DNA from: Halocaridina rubra
Taxonomy: Eukaryota; Arthropoda; Malacostraca; Decapoda; Atyidae
Assembly: GCA_037179515.1 (NCBI GenBank)
Contig: JAXCGZ010005734.1
Location: 93,501 to 157,500, forward strand
DNA length: 64,000 bases
Direction of reading: 5' to 3'
Shown here: positions 33,901 to 44,105 of the stretch, one piece after another
Layout: every line of letters begins with the position of its first letter
How positions within the stretch are numbered: position 1 is the stretch's first letter
Translations under genes and position numbers: made by a program
Notes under the pieces: model-generated
Databases searched by the model: none
Seen by the model: only the letters and a program-made list of their open reading frames with translations
Told to the model about the DNA's origin: nothing

Positions 33901-34341
33901 AGTACTTCCTGACGTAGCTTGTTCATGTGATTTTGATAAATAATGCTCTGTTCTTAAACGCTGCAAATCTTTCATTCCCTGGTGTACATTTTCGACTTGC
34001 TTCACTGTATTAAAAATATTTGCTTTCGAAGATGCATCCATTGATCTCGTTTGCAAGCTATATGACTTGGTTGCTTTAACTTCCATACATAAACCCAAAT
34101 CTGGTGGAGTTATGTTTGTATCATGCAAAAAATGTGTTTTAGGCATAGAGTCAACTACGTATTCCTCAGAATTCGGTATCTGAGATGCCTTTAATGCTGT
34201 CTGTTCAAATATTGCTAAAGGAGAGGTAGGAGTGCTCAGTGAAGATGGCCGAGGGCAGGTGTCTTGAGGGGGAAATTCATCAGATTTTTTTTTCTTCGCC
34301 TCTTTTGGGGGATTACAGCTCTTCACAAGCCACTTAAACAT
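27931..34341 (-). CDS. Very large first coding exon of an unrecognised modular protein
   Basis: This is one uninterrupted frame of 2137 codons from an ATG (context 'agctATGt') with an in-frame TAA two codons upstream, so the start is well placed. Residues 1-490 are polar and low in complexity. Diverged modules of roughly 90-100 residues lie at about 495-595 (GRIYTIFGNRYIF ... DVSFDAV ... ALWNMYKP), 604-690 (GKIKVFLDGEEETVQF ... AKSIWFEKLP), 708-800, 1752-1856 (GIVEVEGKQFES ... MMWLGEVPAKW) and 1965-2060 (VIYINGKSAFV ... QLMWFGKLPTK). Residues 800-1750 are Ser/Thr-rich and hold a tandem repeat. No signal peptide or membrane segment is apparent. The modules suggest repeated beta-barrel nucleic-acid or protein-binding units, but function is unknown. 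Introns follow in matching phase. I do not recognise a named family. Confidence 0.9.
29614..30918 (-). repeat. In-frame coding tandem repeat (131-residue unit, with a 519-bp duplication)
   Basis: A 393-bp unit (131 residues, INLHQDQVLSK ... EDSDITAR) occurs at 30918-30526, 30525-30007 (with 126 bp extra) and 30006-29614. A 519-bp block, 30672-30154 and 30153-29635, is almost identical, with only a few differences (for example 'gattgccaac' versus 'gattgtcaac'). Each unit has a Ser run (NSSSSSSCSSLHGDL). All lengths are multiples of three, so the frame is kept. Confidence 0.9.
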
Positions 34342-34362
34342 AGCTTACTCAATAAACCCTGA
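34342..34362 (-). promoter_or_regulatory. 5' leader with splice acceptor before the large exon
   Basis: On the minus strand 'aataaatttttcag' is followed by the 17-nt leader 'ggtttattgagtaagct' and the ATG. All three frames of the leader plus early coding sequence hit stops, so an upstream exon can only be non-coding for this protein. The promoter is therefore not at 34.4 kb but upstream at a higher coordinate. Confidence 0.65.
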
Positions 34363-34644
34363 AAAATTTATTAAAATGGATCATAATCAAATTCACACTA
34401 ACATTGAAACTTTTTACTACTCATAAAAAGCTTTTCATAATATGTAAGCCATATTCATGAAGAAAAGCCAATATGGTTTGAATGTTGACAATGGAGAAAA
34501 AATTAATTACCATGCATTCTTTCAATTTAATACCTACATATGAATTATATAAACTGAATACACACTGACTAACTGTACATGTAGAGCCTACTGCTTTATC
34601 AATATGATTTCAATTACAAAAAATATTTCTATTATACATCAATG
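34363..34644. other. Upstream intron or spacer, nothing recognised
   Basis: AT-rich sequence between the leader acceptor and a SINE. No motif beyond the polypyrimidine tract of the acceptor was seen. Confidence 0.4.
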
Positions 34645-34797
34645 TTATTCCCCATTAAAATGGGGTTGGACACAGACAGGCTGAAGCCAAAGAATTGATG
34701 CTGGATGCCATTCCAAATGCCTCACAGTGGGCTCAGTCATGAGTCTGTCATTTCCCAAGTCAAGCGCTCTACCCACTGTACTACCGCTGTCCCTAAA
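34645..34797 (-). mobile_element. tRNA-derived SINE, family 1
   Basis: Good copy: minus-strand head 'gggacagcggtagtacagtg' and 'agagcgcttgacttgggaaa', body 'ggcatccagcatcaattctt', end 'ccccattttaatgggg' on the opposite strand. It lies just upstream of the large exon. Confidence 0.72.
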
Positions 34798-35296
34798 TAC
34801 TAGAAAATATAATACACTTTAAATCACTGTTCACACAATGATTTCATTTCATTTAAAATTAAATATGTCTGTCCAATGACAATGAAGGAAATTCTGATTT
34901 GGGATGTCTTTGTTATGTGTTTTTCTTAACATGAAATGGTAGTACCAATTATAACACTGCATATAGCTCAATTTTCTCCATATGCCTGCTTCAATATTTG
35001 AATAGGAATTGTAAATACATTCTCCAATTTGAAGCAATAATTAACAAAAACATGTTGTTGTTGTTGTTGTTCAGGATCCCTCATTGTTCAAGTTTCAACA
35101 AATCACCAACTAAACTAGAGCATATATATATTTCTACCAAATGAAGCTTGAACAAGTGTTACCTGTGTGTCCTTGCACCAAACAATATGAAAAATCAATA
35201 ATTGTGGAGTTATTACCTAAAATAAGCATTAAGGTAAATTAAAACAGTAAACCACCTATCCAGTAGATGGCTTGCTATTTAGGACATTATACAGTA
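34798..35296. other. Spacer, nothing recognised
   Basis: AT-rich; a short (TTG)n at 35053-35070. No gene or repeat family was identified. Confidence 0.4.
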
Positions 35297-37140
35297 CAGA
35301 TGCCCCCCAACTTATGAACATCATTAGATATGAACCAAATACGCTGCATTTTTGCGGGTCATACCACTCCTGCCTAGTATGACTTTCGGCCGTTAACGAA
35401 GGCCCGCAGCACTGTAGCATACAACACATTGTCATTAATGTTTACGCAGCTTGCATCCCCTAAACACACTCTTCATTGTGTTCCAAGTTTTTTGTCATAA
35501 AGTATCCAGTACTGTACATCGCTAATCCATCATGAGTGTAAGGCTAATGATGTTAGTGGTAATGTTAAAAACCACAAGCCATCTCGATGAAAACAAAAGT
35601 GGCGATAATAAAGAATCTTGATAATGGTGAAAAAATGGCGACTGTAGCCCGAGCTTATAATATGATCGTTCCATGAAGTTGATGGTCAAGATGTTTATTC
35701 TTATAGAAAAAGCTCTCATTATTTTTGAAAATCAGGACCAGAATGCTAAGATATTCTCAAAAGTAGCAAATAGCATCCATGATGCCATCCAGTGTCATCC
35801 TTATACTGATGTTATACTATGAAAAGAAAACAAAGACAGTGCAAACTTCCTTAGAACTATTCTTCAAGAACATGAAGATCCCCAATAAAAAGTCGAACCA
35901 GTGCAAGATCCCCAAGAAAACATTGAAGCAGTGAAATATCCCAAAGAAAATGTCGAACCAGTGCAAGATCCCCAGGAAATCATAGTAACAGTGCTTTTAA
36001 CCTCAAGTGTTTCATCTCCATTGCCTTCTCTGACAAATGGAGCCTCAAACAACAATGCTGCTAGTGTAATTCCGCAACACCTTACCATCTCTCATCCATC
36101 ACCTCAAGCCTACTCTACCAGCTTGAAAGGTTATTATTATTATTACAATTTATTAATATTATTGTCCTTACAATTTATTACTATAATTTATGCTTTATGT
36201 TTTATTATTGTCTTAGAATACTGCTTATAATACTGATTGCACATCTGGGATGCTTCTTCTTATAATTATCTCCTTGAATAGGGTTGAATCTAAGGCAGTC
36301 AGACTCATTAATGATCCTTCTCTTACTCCTAATCTGGATATTCTTTCTCTTAGCTATAAGGTATATTCACTCTCTCTTTTCTATCACTACTACTTCCATT
36401 GCTGCTCAGATGAGTTGACAAGCTGCATCTCTCCCCAACTGCTTAGGTCAGGTAACACTCGCCAAGCGGCCTCGTCTCACGACGTTGTGTGGAGAGTTGT
36501 AGCTCGAAGATTGGTCAGTGCAGCAACTGCTTCTTCGAATATACCTCCAGACTCTAGAACTCTCTTCCTCCCTTTGTCTTTCTAATTCTTATAACGTATC
36601 TTCCTTCAAAAAGAAGATCTATCGTCATCTCAGAGCCTAATACTGCCTTATCTCTAGGTCCTCGGTACTTTGACTATTCTTTCAGTCTATCCTTTTCTTT
36701 TGTGTATCATTACCTCATCTCTGTTTTGGCTACATCCTTTTTCTTTTCCTTTGTCTTAATGTTTTCTTCATGCCCGGGTCTTTATTGATGAAGGCAGTAT
36801 TTTTGGCCTGCATCCCAGTGTAACAAAAATATAAATAAATAAATAAATAAATATTACATTCTAACCACTTTCAAAGGTAAAAACAAAAATTATTATTAAA
36901 ATTTATTTATATAATTTATGTTTTATGTTTTATTATTGCACTATTAGAATAAAAAAAACAAATCTATTATGTTCTTTACGCAACTTTAATATGTTACGTA
37001 CGTGTTGTAGGAATGCTTGGTAAATATGTACGGTACTGTACACCACATACAATTCTGTACATACAAGATATCAACTTATGAACAATTCAGGATACGACTG
37101 GCCGTTCGAAACAACTCGTTTGTAAGTTGGGGAGAATCTG
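35297..37140 (+). mobile_element. Tigger/pogo-type DNA transposon remnant, with nested LINE
   Basis: The left end 'cagatgccccccaacttatg' and the right end, read in reverse ('cagattctccccaacttaca'), are imperfect terminal inverted repeats, both bordered by TA, the usual target of this superfamily. Bases 35583-35685 code for KVAIIKNLDNGEKMATVARAYN, as expected for the N-terminal helix-turn-helix of a CENP-B/Tigger transposase. Bases 35690-36120 give a broken C-terminal segment with short 'EPVQDPQE' repeats. Most of the catalytic core is deleted. A jockey-like LINE sits at about 36230-36840. Confidence 0.78.
36230..36840 (+). mobile_element. Jockey-superfamily LINE 3' end (copy J6) nested in the Tigger element
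   Basis: Codes for NRVESKAVRLINDPSLTPNLD and further C-terminal remnants, then the 3' tail ('cgggtctttattgatgaagg', 'tgtaacaaaaa') and an (AAAT)n end at 36826-36852. The 5' end is truncated. Imperfect direct repeats of up to about 80 bp (near 36125-36210 and 36880-36953) flank it. Confidence 0.78.
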
Positions 37141-37203
37141 TATATATACTGTATAAGGAAAAATTACAGTACGGGGGTATAGTGCATTAGGCTATTGTAG
37201 TGG

Positions 37204-37560
37204 ATTGGCCCATGGCACAAGCCATTGTTATACTGCATCTAAAGGGGTGTTGAACTAAAATAAGACTGACCATGCTAATTCAGTGTTAAGCCTTAATTCA
37301 ATTATAGTATTTTTCCTATGCCTACATCTACATCGAATGCTCTGGCATATTTACTACACACCTCTTACTATCCCATACATCTGACATTTCACAACACTCC
37401 TTATCTCTATTTCTCTTTGATTTCTTTCTCATTTTATTTCAGTTTTGTCCTTAATGTATTACCTTTACGTAATTTTTTCTTGGTGCCCGATCCCTGGTTC
37501 AATGAAGGAGATTTTCTTTGCCTGATTCGGTGTCACAAACATAAAAAAAGAATACAATAA
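37204..37560 (+). mobile_element. Short non-autonomous element built from LINE ends (copy A)
   Basis: The head 'ttggcccatggcacaagcca' and the segment 'cctacatctacatcgaatgc' match the J5 leader. The last 80 bp ('cttggtgcccgatccctggt' to 'ggtgtcacaaacataaaaaa') match the jockey-like 3' tail. An 80-codon open frame within it has no recognisable motif. Confidence 0.65.
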
Positions 37561-38429
37561 CAGTATATCATCTGTAAGATATATATCATTTTTCATAGTT
37601 TAGCCTTTATTGCACCATTTCATTAGTTCCTGTTCATTAACATTTTCTTAAGTTTGATAAGGTCATACTAAAAAAAATATGAAACATCTTACAATCTGTA
37701 CATGTATCAGACAGTTGTGCTTGGCTGAGAGACATCAATGCTGATACTGAAGGCAGCCCTCGGGGTAGCCAGAGGCGCTGATTTCTTCACAAATATGCAA
37801 TGCTGTCTTAACTTTTCAAATTGTTTTCCTCATACATTTCATAATACGAACAAAAAGCATCATGTAGTAGTCAATCAACAGAATTTATTGCCTTTATACA
37901 ATCTTTTTTTTTTAGACATGATTTCACTTTTATTTCCAATTTTTCTTGCATTTTTATTTCATAGTTTATTGGCTCTTTTGTAATTCTTGCTTTAGACATG
38001 GTTTATATTTAGTATCAACTTCCACTGATTATTTCACAGTTACTGTTTGATATTTGTTATTCTTTCTTTATCTTTCTTTCCACATGACTTATACACCTTG
38101 TTCTTGGAATAACGCGGAAATAGGTTCTCAGAGGTGATGGGTAATTGGAAAATCACACCAAAAAACCAGTAATTTTCCCTAGGAAACAATGATAAAGGGT
38201 ATAGAGACGTTCCACAACCTTAAATAGACACACTATGCCAGAGATATAAGATAAGTAAAAACATATTTTATAATTACATAACAAAGCAGAAAGCCCTGTA
38301 TCTATTTTTAAGAGTATACAAAAGATATTCAGATTTACTGTACAGCAAGAAATTAACATACTGTACTGTACTCTATTCTGCGTTGGGCAACAGGCATACA
38401 GTACACTGGGACGTGCATGGTGGCGGTGA
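37561..38429. other. Spacer, nothing recognised
   Basis: AT-rich sequence. Open frames at 37738-37983 and 38153-38512 have no motifs, and the latter runs into the satellite. Confidence 0.4.
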
Positions 38430-39355
38430 GCACGAGGATGCAAATGTTTTGTCGCCTCCGTATCAACTGATGCACCCTCGCACGCTATTTCCCTGACGAT
38501 ATTATATCGCAAGTTTGCTTGCTGTTTGTTCTTAATGCTTTTTTTTCATTATCTTCATAATACCGATCGCATTAAGCGGTAGAAGAGGAGGAGGATGCAG
38601 GAGAACGAACCTCTATCAGCAAAGGTTTTGCTGCTTCCGAATCAGCTGATGCTTATCACTATTCAGGCACAATATCTTACTCATAAAATATTTATTTACT
38701 CACTCTATTTGGGGATTATCTAATTTTCAAGATTACAGTATAGTATTATTAATATTCCTTGGTTCTAAAAATTTTTCTATCTTCTTTACATATTGACCGT
38801 GCTGCACGAAATCTAAACGTAAACAAAGTCAACTGAGAGAAATAGATATATTCTCTACACGCTATTTCCCTGACGATATTATATCGAAAGTTTGTTTGTT
38901 GTTTGTTCTTCATGCTTTTTTTAATTTTCTTCATAATATTCGATCGCATTAAGCGGTAGAAGAGAAGGAGGATGCGGGAGAACGAACCTCTATCGGCAAA
39001 CATTTTGCCACTTCCGTATCACCTGATGCACCCTCGTACGATATTATATAGAAATTTTTTTTGCTGTTTGTTCTTAATGCTTTTTCTCAATTTTCTTCAT
39101 AATATTCATTCGCATTAAGCGGTAGAAAAGGAGGAGGATGTGGGAGAATGAACCTCTATCCACAAACGTTTTGCCACTTCTGTATCAGCTTATGCACCCT
39201 CGCACGCTATTTCCCTGACGATATTATATAGAAAATTTGTTTGCCGTTTGTTCTTAATGCTTTTTTTTCCATTATCTTCATATTATCCGACTGCATTATG
39301 CGGTAGACGAGGAGGAGGATGGAGGAAAAGTGCCTCCGAAGCAGTCGATTTTTAC
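38430..39355. repeat. Tandem satellite-like repeat, about 165-180 bp period
   Basis: The block 'ctatttccctgacgatatta', then 'ttgttcttaatgctttttt', then 'cgcattaagcggtagaagag' and 'gaacctctatc' occurs at 38486, 38863, about 39034 (shortened) and 39208. Spacing is 377, 165 and 180 bp, so one unit between the first two is replaced by unrelated DNA. Monomers differ by point changes and small deletions. Near 39361 follows a T-run. Confidence 0.75.
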
Positions 39356-39917
39356 TAAAATGATTTTTTTTTTTTTTTTTTTGCATGGTCGTTATTCGCG
39401 AATTTCATATTTTTTTTACTATTATATTTTTGGGGCGTTATTGAAATTTCGCGGTTAAAAAAATGCGTAAAAAGCAAACAAGGTGTAGCTTTTAATAATT
39501 TACACCGCTTCTTTATTTCAGAGTTAGTTTTTTGCTTCTTTTTAATCCTCTCTTTAGAAACAATTTATATCTTTTCTCTTAGTATACTTTAAAGTTTCTT
39601 TATTTCAGTTTTACAGACTTTGGCTATTCTTTCTTCTGCCCAGATATAAAGTGCATATTCACAGTTGCATTCGAAAAGTAACAAGGGTTTTAACTCAAAG
39701 ACTAACTGTACATCTTGAGATAATTTAAGTTAAAATGAAATGTGCTAAAAAACAACAGTAAACATATTTAGTCTTATGGAAAAACAAAAGCAAAGTAAGT
39801 GATAATTAACAGTATTTATTATGCATCACTCCTGAGGGAATGACATGAAAACATAAAAGTAAATGAAAAATTACTAAGGCTGAAGAAAAATAACTTGCAA
39901 ACTATAAAAACTCGACT
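39356..39917. other. Spacer with a possible DNA-element end
   Basis: 'gcatggtcgttattcgcgaa' and 'gaaatttcgcggttaaaaaa' (39384-39457) look like remnants of a Tigger-type end. The rest is AT-rich without recognised features. Confidence 0.35.
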
Positions 39918-40013
39918 ATACAGAAGGTCCGATACTTACGAACAACCGAGTTATGAACATTCAGACATGAACAAAAACCTACCCATTATCACCCCAAGTA
40001 ATAATGTATGTAA
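39918..40013. mobile_element. Tigger-type terminal fragment
   Basis: 'gatacttacgaacaaccgag', 'ttatgaacattcagacatga' and 'acaaaaacctacccattatc' closely match 43592-43690. Two separate copies of the same element end, each without coding sequence. Confidence 0.5.
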
Positions 40014-41040
40014 AGGGGGTCCTAGATTTACATCAGAGATCCGTTCCACAAGACGTGACTAACCCGATTTTCAGTGTACGTCGGAACAGATCTGAATAAG
40101 CACCTACGTCACTCACCTATGCTAATGCATTAGTAAACTTAACTATCCGAGACACATATACAGTACAGTATTACTTATCTTTACTCATGTGATTGGCTTG
40201 CACACAGGAAGGGATGTTGAAAGGGAGGGAGAGACAGGCTTATTTAGAGGAGGAAGTCGGAGAGGCAGGTGCTGAAGAGACTGGGGCAGGTGAGTGTGGA
40301 GAGACAGGAGAACCTGCAGCAAGTGCTAGAGATACTGAGGCAGGTGAGTCTGGAGAGGCAGCTGATGCTGATGTAGAGTGTACAGGATCTGTTACTGGGG
40401 GTTCTACCTTCTTGAAAAAACATTCAAGGCGGGGCTGGAAGGATGCCATCATCTCCCAAATTTCCCTGTAACACTGCTGAGAATCCATGACCCCTCTGGA
40501 GACCTTGGTGTACTTGGCAGTGTTGGGGTCCTCAGCCTCAAACTTAGCCAACCCTCACTCTATCAGGGCAAAACTGCTTCCATGCCCTTTCTTGTGAATC
40601 CCTTGGGCTCTGGGCATTAGCACCCAAAAGCAATGTCAGTCTCTCTTACCTAACTTTATGGCCTAGTGCTGTCTTCTCCTCCTTGGCGATGTATATATTA
40701 TATGCCTAGGCATATGCTTCCAGGACAATCCAGATTCATTCCCGTTAAACACTTGTTCAGCACTGTAACTCCCTCCCTAATTATCTCAGCCTATGCACTA
40801 GGAAAATCACTCGCTGCTTTCTCATTACCACTAGCAGCTTCACCTTGCACTTTAAGGTTGAGCATATTAGCATAAGCCCTAAACCGCATAAACCAGTCCC
40901 TACTGGCCACAAATTCTTCACTTTTTTTTTTTTTTTTTAACACCACGAGGCGAAAGAGTAGAAGGTTAAGGTCAAAGCAGATATGAGGTAATGTAGACAA
41001 CAGGAAAAGTGTTAAAAAAGTATTACAAGCACAAGTCGTC
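40014..41040 (-). pseudogene. Tigger-type transposase remnant
   Basis: The plus-strand start 'agggggtcctagatttacat' is a Tigger-like terminus. On the minus strand 40791-41000 gives ASRDWFMRFRAYANMLNLKV, the DNA-binding region of a CENP-B-like transposase, followed by GNEKAASDFPSAY. The segment 40640-40790 gives a broken catalytic-core stretch (EEKTALGH, ERLTLLLGANA). Bases 40240-40551 give the C-terminal end (CYREIWEMMASFQPRLECFFKK) with a Ser/Ala/Pro tail. Much of the DDE core is deleted and frames are shifted. A T-run at 40921-40940 looks like a separate LINE-tail insertion. Confidence 0.72.
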
Positions 41041-41395
41041 TAGACCCACCAATAACCAACTCCAGCTAATCCAACCCGACTCCAATACACCAGCAGGTTA
41101 TTATGTTAAAATTAACTTCGGTCTACTTATACAGTTGCTTCCTTAGCTCAAGTTTTAACTGCATCTCTCAGTCCTCTGACCACTCTCTCAGCCCAGCTGA
41201 CCCATGTACACAAAACGTCGTGGTGTCATTCGTAAATATGACGGCAGTCGTGACGTCATTAGCAAACACGATAGCTTACACAAACTAATATCCTCGTCCT
41301 TCTCCTTTTTTTTTTATACAGTGTCCTATATATTCCTTTACATAGTCTATTCCCCGATGGTCCACATACAAGTGCTGTATGTAATATCCTATGCT
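41041..41395. other. Spacer, nothing recognised
   Basis: No gene or repeat family recognised. Confidence 0.35.
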
Positions 41396-41399
41396 TTAA

Positions 41400-42750
41400 T
41401 TTATTTCTTGATGATGGCAGCATGGAGTTGCTCTGGTGAAGCCCCCTTCTTAGTGAGGCAATCAGCCAGCTGTCCCAATGAATCCACCCAAGCCACTTCA
41501 GCAACCTCTCCACACTCCAACATCGCACGTAGTACTGCTATATCGATCCTTATTATTCTATCATCCACACTCCTACTTGAATGCTGGGAATCCACCAGGC
41601 TCTTGTTGTCAATGAAGGTCCAAATCCTTAGATTTCCACAACCAGATATTTCCTGCAGTATCATGGCTAGGTACACAGCCGTCTCAAGATAATCCAGTAA
41701 AGCCAATGCCTCTGCGGACAGAGTGGACTTAACCACCCATCTGATCCTTTTTGACTTCCGGTAGATGGGGCATCTTTTGTCGTCATCATTCCACAAGAAT
41801 ATGATAAAACCTCATTATGACCCACTACCCACCAGATCAGCAAAAGAAGCAACTGAAAAGCACTCAAGGTAACAATCATCAAGCCTTATTCTTGGCATAT
41901 GCAGCCGAATGACGTCTGTCTTCACTCTAGATATGACCTTGGCAAGTTACGAGATGTCAGCCACTGTTGCCCGGTTACATGCTGCACTCAGTTCATACAT
42001 GTCAAAGGCAATGTCTGGATGGGTATGAGTGGCAATCCAAATTAGCTGACCTATCAGTGATCTGTATTCCGATCTTTCCAAACTCTGACTCTTCTCCCGT
42101 CTTCACATTTATCCTTATACGACTGACTGTCATGGGAGTCAAGGTGGATGCATAATCTAGCTGGTCCAATGTAAAGCTGCCATCTTTGTATGAGGTGATG
42201 TTCAAACCTACATACTTAAATGCCTTTGACTCAAAGCTTCCAATCAAGAAAACTTGCTTCAACTGGTCTATCGCTTTACTCTTAAACTCTTGGAGTCCCT
42301 GCATATAGAAAATCATCCACATAAATAAAGATCATGCCCTCAATCCTGCCATTCCATCTCCAGTAAAACAGTGCAGGATTCAGTGAACACACCTGAGTGT
42401 CAAGATCTGTTAACTGGTCTTTAACTCTGAGGTACCAATGACAGGCTGCATCACACAAGCCATATACAGTCTTTCTCAGCTTCCATAGCCGGCCATCAGC
42501 GAACTCTGGAGGAGGGCATAGATATATGTCCCTACTGATTTCATTGCCCAGCAAATAGGCTGCCTTAACATCCAAGAAGTGACAGGTCAAACCCATGGCT
42601 GCAGTAAGTGATAATGCCAAATGTATGGCTTCCTTTGAGCATGTTGGGGAATCCTTGCGAAGTTCACCCGTGTACTCCTCAAATCTTCTTACCACCAGGC
42701 GTGCCTTCACCACCATTTGTCCTCCCTTTACTTTCTCCATCACAACCCAC
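41400..42750 (-). pseudogene. Second Ty1/copia (GalEa-like) Pol: reverse transcriptase and RNase H
   Basis: From 42743 down, the frame gives KARLVVRRFEEYTGELRKDS, SLTAAMGLTCHFLDVKAAYL (first RT Asp), LWKLRKTVYGLCDAA and MIFIYVDDFLYAGT, which has an intact YVDD box. A shift leads to 42322-42002 (YVGLNI ... LDQLDYASTL, the usual stretch after the palm). After a broken part, 41796-41401 gives RNase H: KRCPIYRKSKRIRWVVKSTL, FIDNKSLVDS and VDSLGQLADCLTKKG. Integrase and LTRs were not found, so it is a 5'-deleted relic. It differs clearly from the element at 5.2-9.4 kb. Confidence 0.8.
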
Positions 42751-43324
42751 TCAAAAGGTAATAAAGGTTAACTTTTTCCTATGAGGACATTCTGGTATGA
42801 ATGGGAGGGGAACTCTATCCTGATTTTTGTGCGGCCCCAACCTACAATTTTGTACTTTCTTTCCCTTTTACCCATTGGAGAAATTGCAAGCTTTTGCAGG
42901 TACAATGTATGCTCAGTAACTCGTTTGTGTGCTTGCATAGGCCTGTGTTCGAACCCAGACGTTATATCTAGGATCTTTGTATTTGTGACGCCCTCTTAGA
43001 CCCTTTTTTTGAGCTCAGAATATACTCAGGTGATTTCTGATTGCAGAATTAGATTGTAGAGGGAGGTCGGCATCCAGTGGATGGGTGTCATGGGAGGGGG
43101 GTAAATAGAGATAACATCCTCAATTGCCGAGCAACACAGGAGGGAGGTATAACGGACTGATGCATCTACGCCCTCCCCTTGTCTGGTGGCCATCTGTTGG
43201 GAGATTTTCCAGGATCACCATGGGTAAAACCTGGACCCATCTTACTGTGGAGATGCAAGGTAGCAATAGAAAAAAATAGAACTCCATATGGGGACAAAGG
43301 AAACATGAAACATTTCCCCACAGT
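42751..43324. other. Unassigned region
   Basis: Near 42937-42965 'gcataggcctgtgttcgaac' resembles a tRNA B-box context but no cloverleaf could be built. A G-rich segment lies at 43060-43110. No gene was supported. Confidence 0.35.
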
Positions 43325-43505
43325 GTAACTTTTTTTTTTTTATGAGTGTGACACCAGGACAGGCAAAAACTGCCCTCATAAGTAAAGGCCCAGGAACGAG
43401 AAAATACCAAGGTGAAGGAAAAGAAAAAGGTTAAGGACAAGGCAGAGATGAGGTAATGTCATACAAAGGAAAACAAAAGACAAAAACTGTCAAAGTACAG
43501 AGGAC

Positions 43506-43507
<2 letters not shown>
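43325..43507 (-). mobile_element. Jockey-superfamily LINE 3' UTR fragment (copy J7)
   Basis: A T-run (43329-43340), 'gtgtgacaccaggacaggca', 'gccctcataagtaaaggccc' and 'aaggacaaggcagagatgag' match the 3' UTR of J3 in reverse. It ends directly at the (TA)n tract, so the tract may have replaced or obscured the rest. Confidence 0.7.

Positions 43508-43592
<85 letters not shown>
43508..43592. repeat. (TA)n microsatellite
   Basis: About 42 perfect TA units between a LINE 3' UTR fragment and a Tigger-type end. Confidence 0.97.
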
Positions 43593-43594
<2 letters not shown>

Positions 43595-43830
43595 CCCCTA
43601 CTTACGAACAAACGAGTTACGAACACTCACAGATATGAACAAAAACATACCCATTATCTACCCATGTATCAGAGCATGTATTACTGTACTGTACTGTTTT
43701 AATACATTATCATTACTGTGCTTTAGCCTTAGTAGTGTATAATGTTGCATATGTATGTACTGTACAGTAATTTTTTTAACCTATAAACACTACTTACGAA
43801 AAATTCTACTTTCGAACAGACTTCTGGAAG
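43592..43830. mobile_element. Tigger-type terminal fragments
   Basis: 'ctcccctacttacgaacaaa' and 'gagttacgaacactcacaga' match the fragment at 39918. 'tacttacgaaaaattctact' near 43788 may be a second, degraded end. No transposase coding. Confidence 0.5.
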
Positions 43831-44105
43831 GGGTGTATAAATACGAATCTTAACCATTAAGTTTGTGCCACTACGTAAGAGTTTTGGGTAAATGTTTATT
43901 TTCAATCCCATAATTTGTTATTGAGTGAAAATGGCAATACACCGAAATGTATAAAACCAAAATTCAATATCATCCTTTATCTAGGCATTCCACTATTGGG
44001 GTGAATCGCCCTAACCTAACCTAATATTATATTTTAGGAGATTTTCCCTAGCTGGGGGTGTGAAAGTACATATTTACCTGAAGTACTCGATGTTTGGGAG
44101 AATAT

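Larger units (their letters stand above)
9997..34358 (-). other. Inferred gene model: three coding exons of one large gene
   Basis: Exon 1 (34358-27931) ends in phase 0 at AAG|GTTTGT. Exon 2 (25393-25228) begins in phase 0 after TTTCAG and ends in phase 1 at CCAG|GTAAAT. Exon 3 (10151-9997) begins with two bases that complete the codon and ends in phase 0 at CTG|GTAAGT. All joins keep an open frame, giving 2137 + 55 + 1 + 51 codons so far. The introns are about 2.5 kb and 15 kb. The gene has no stop in the window, so its C-terminus is missing. The first exon starts with a splice acceptor in the leader, so at least one non-coding exon lies upstream. Further exons with compatible phases could have been missed. 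Confidence 0.65.

Noticed and set aside
27931..34341. Large exon as part of an endogenous virus or transposon
   Set aside because: No terminal repeats, polymerase, integrase or capsid-like motifs are present, and spliced exons in matching phase follow; a host gene is the simpler reading, though homology searches were not possible.
42930..42970. Possible tRNA gene around a 'ggcctgtgttcgaacc' B-box-like motif
   Set aside because: No A box at a suitable distance and no cloverleaf could be drawn.
44008..44022. Telomeric (TTAGG)n array
   Set aside because: Only two to three CCTAA units occur here and in the nearby fold-back; far too few for a telomere or a clear interstitial telomeric site.
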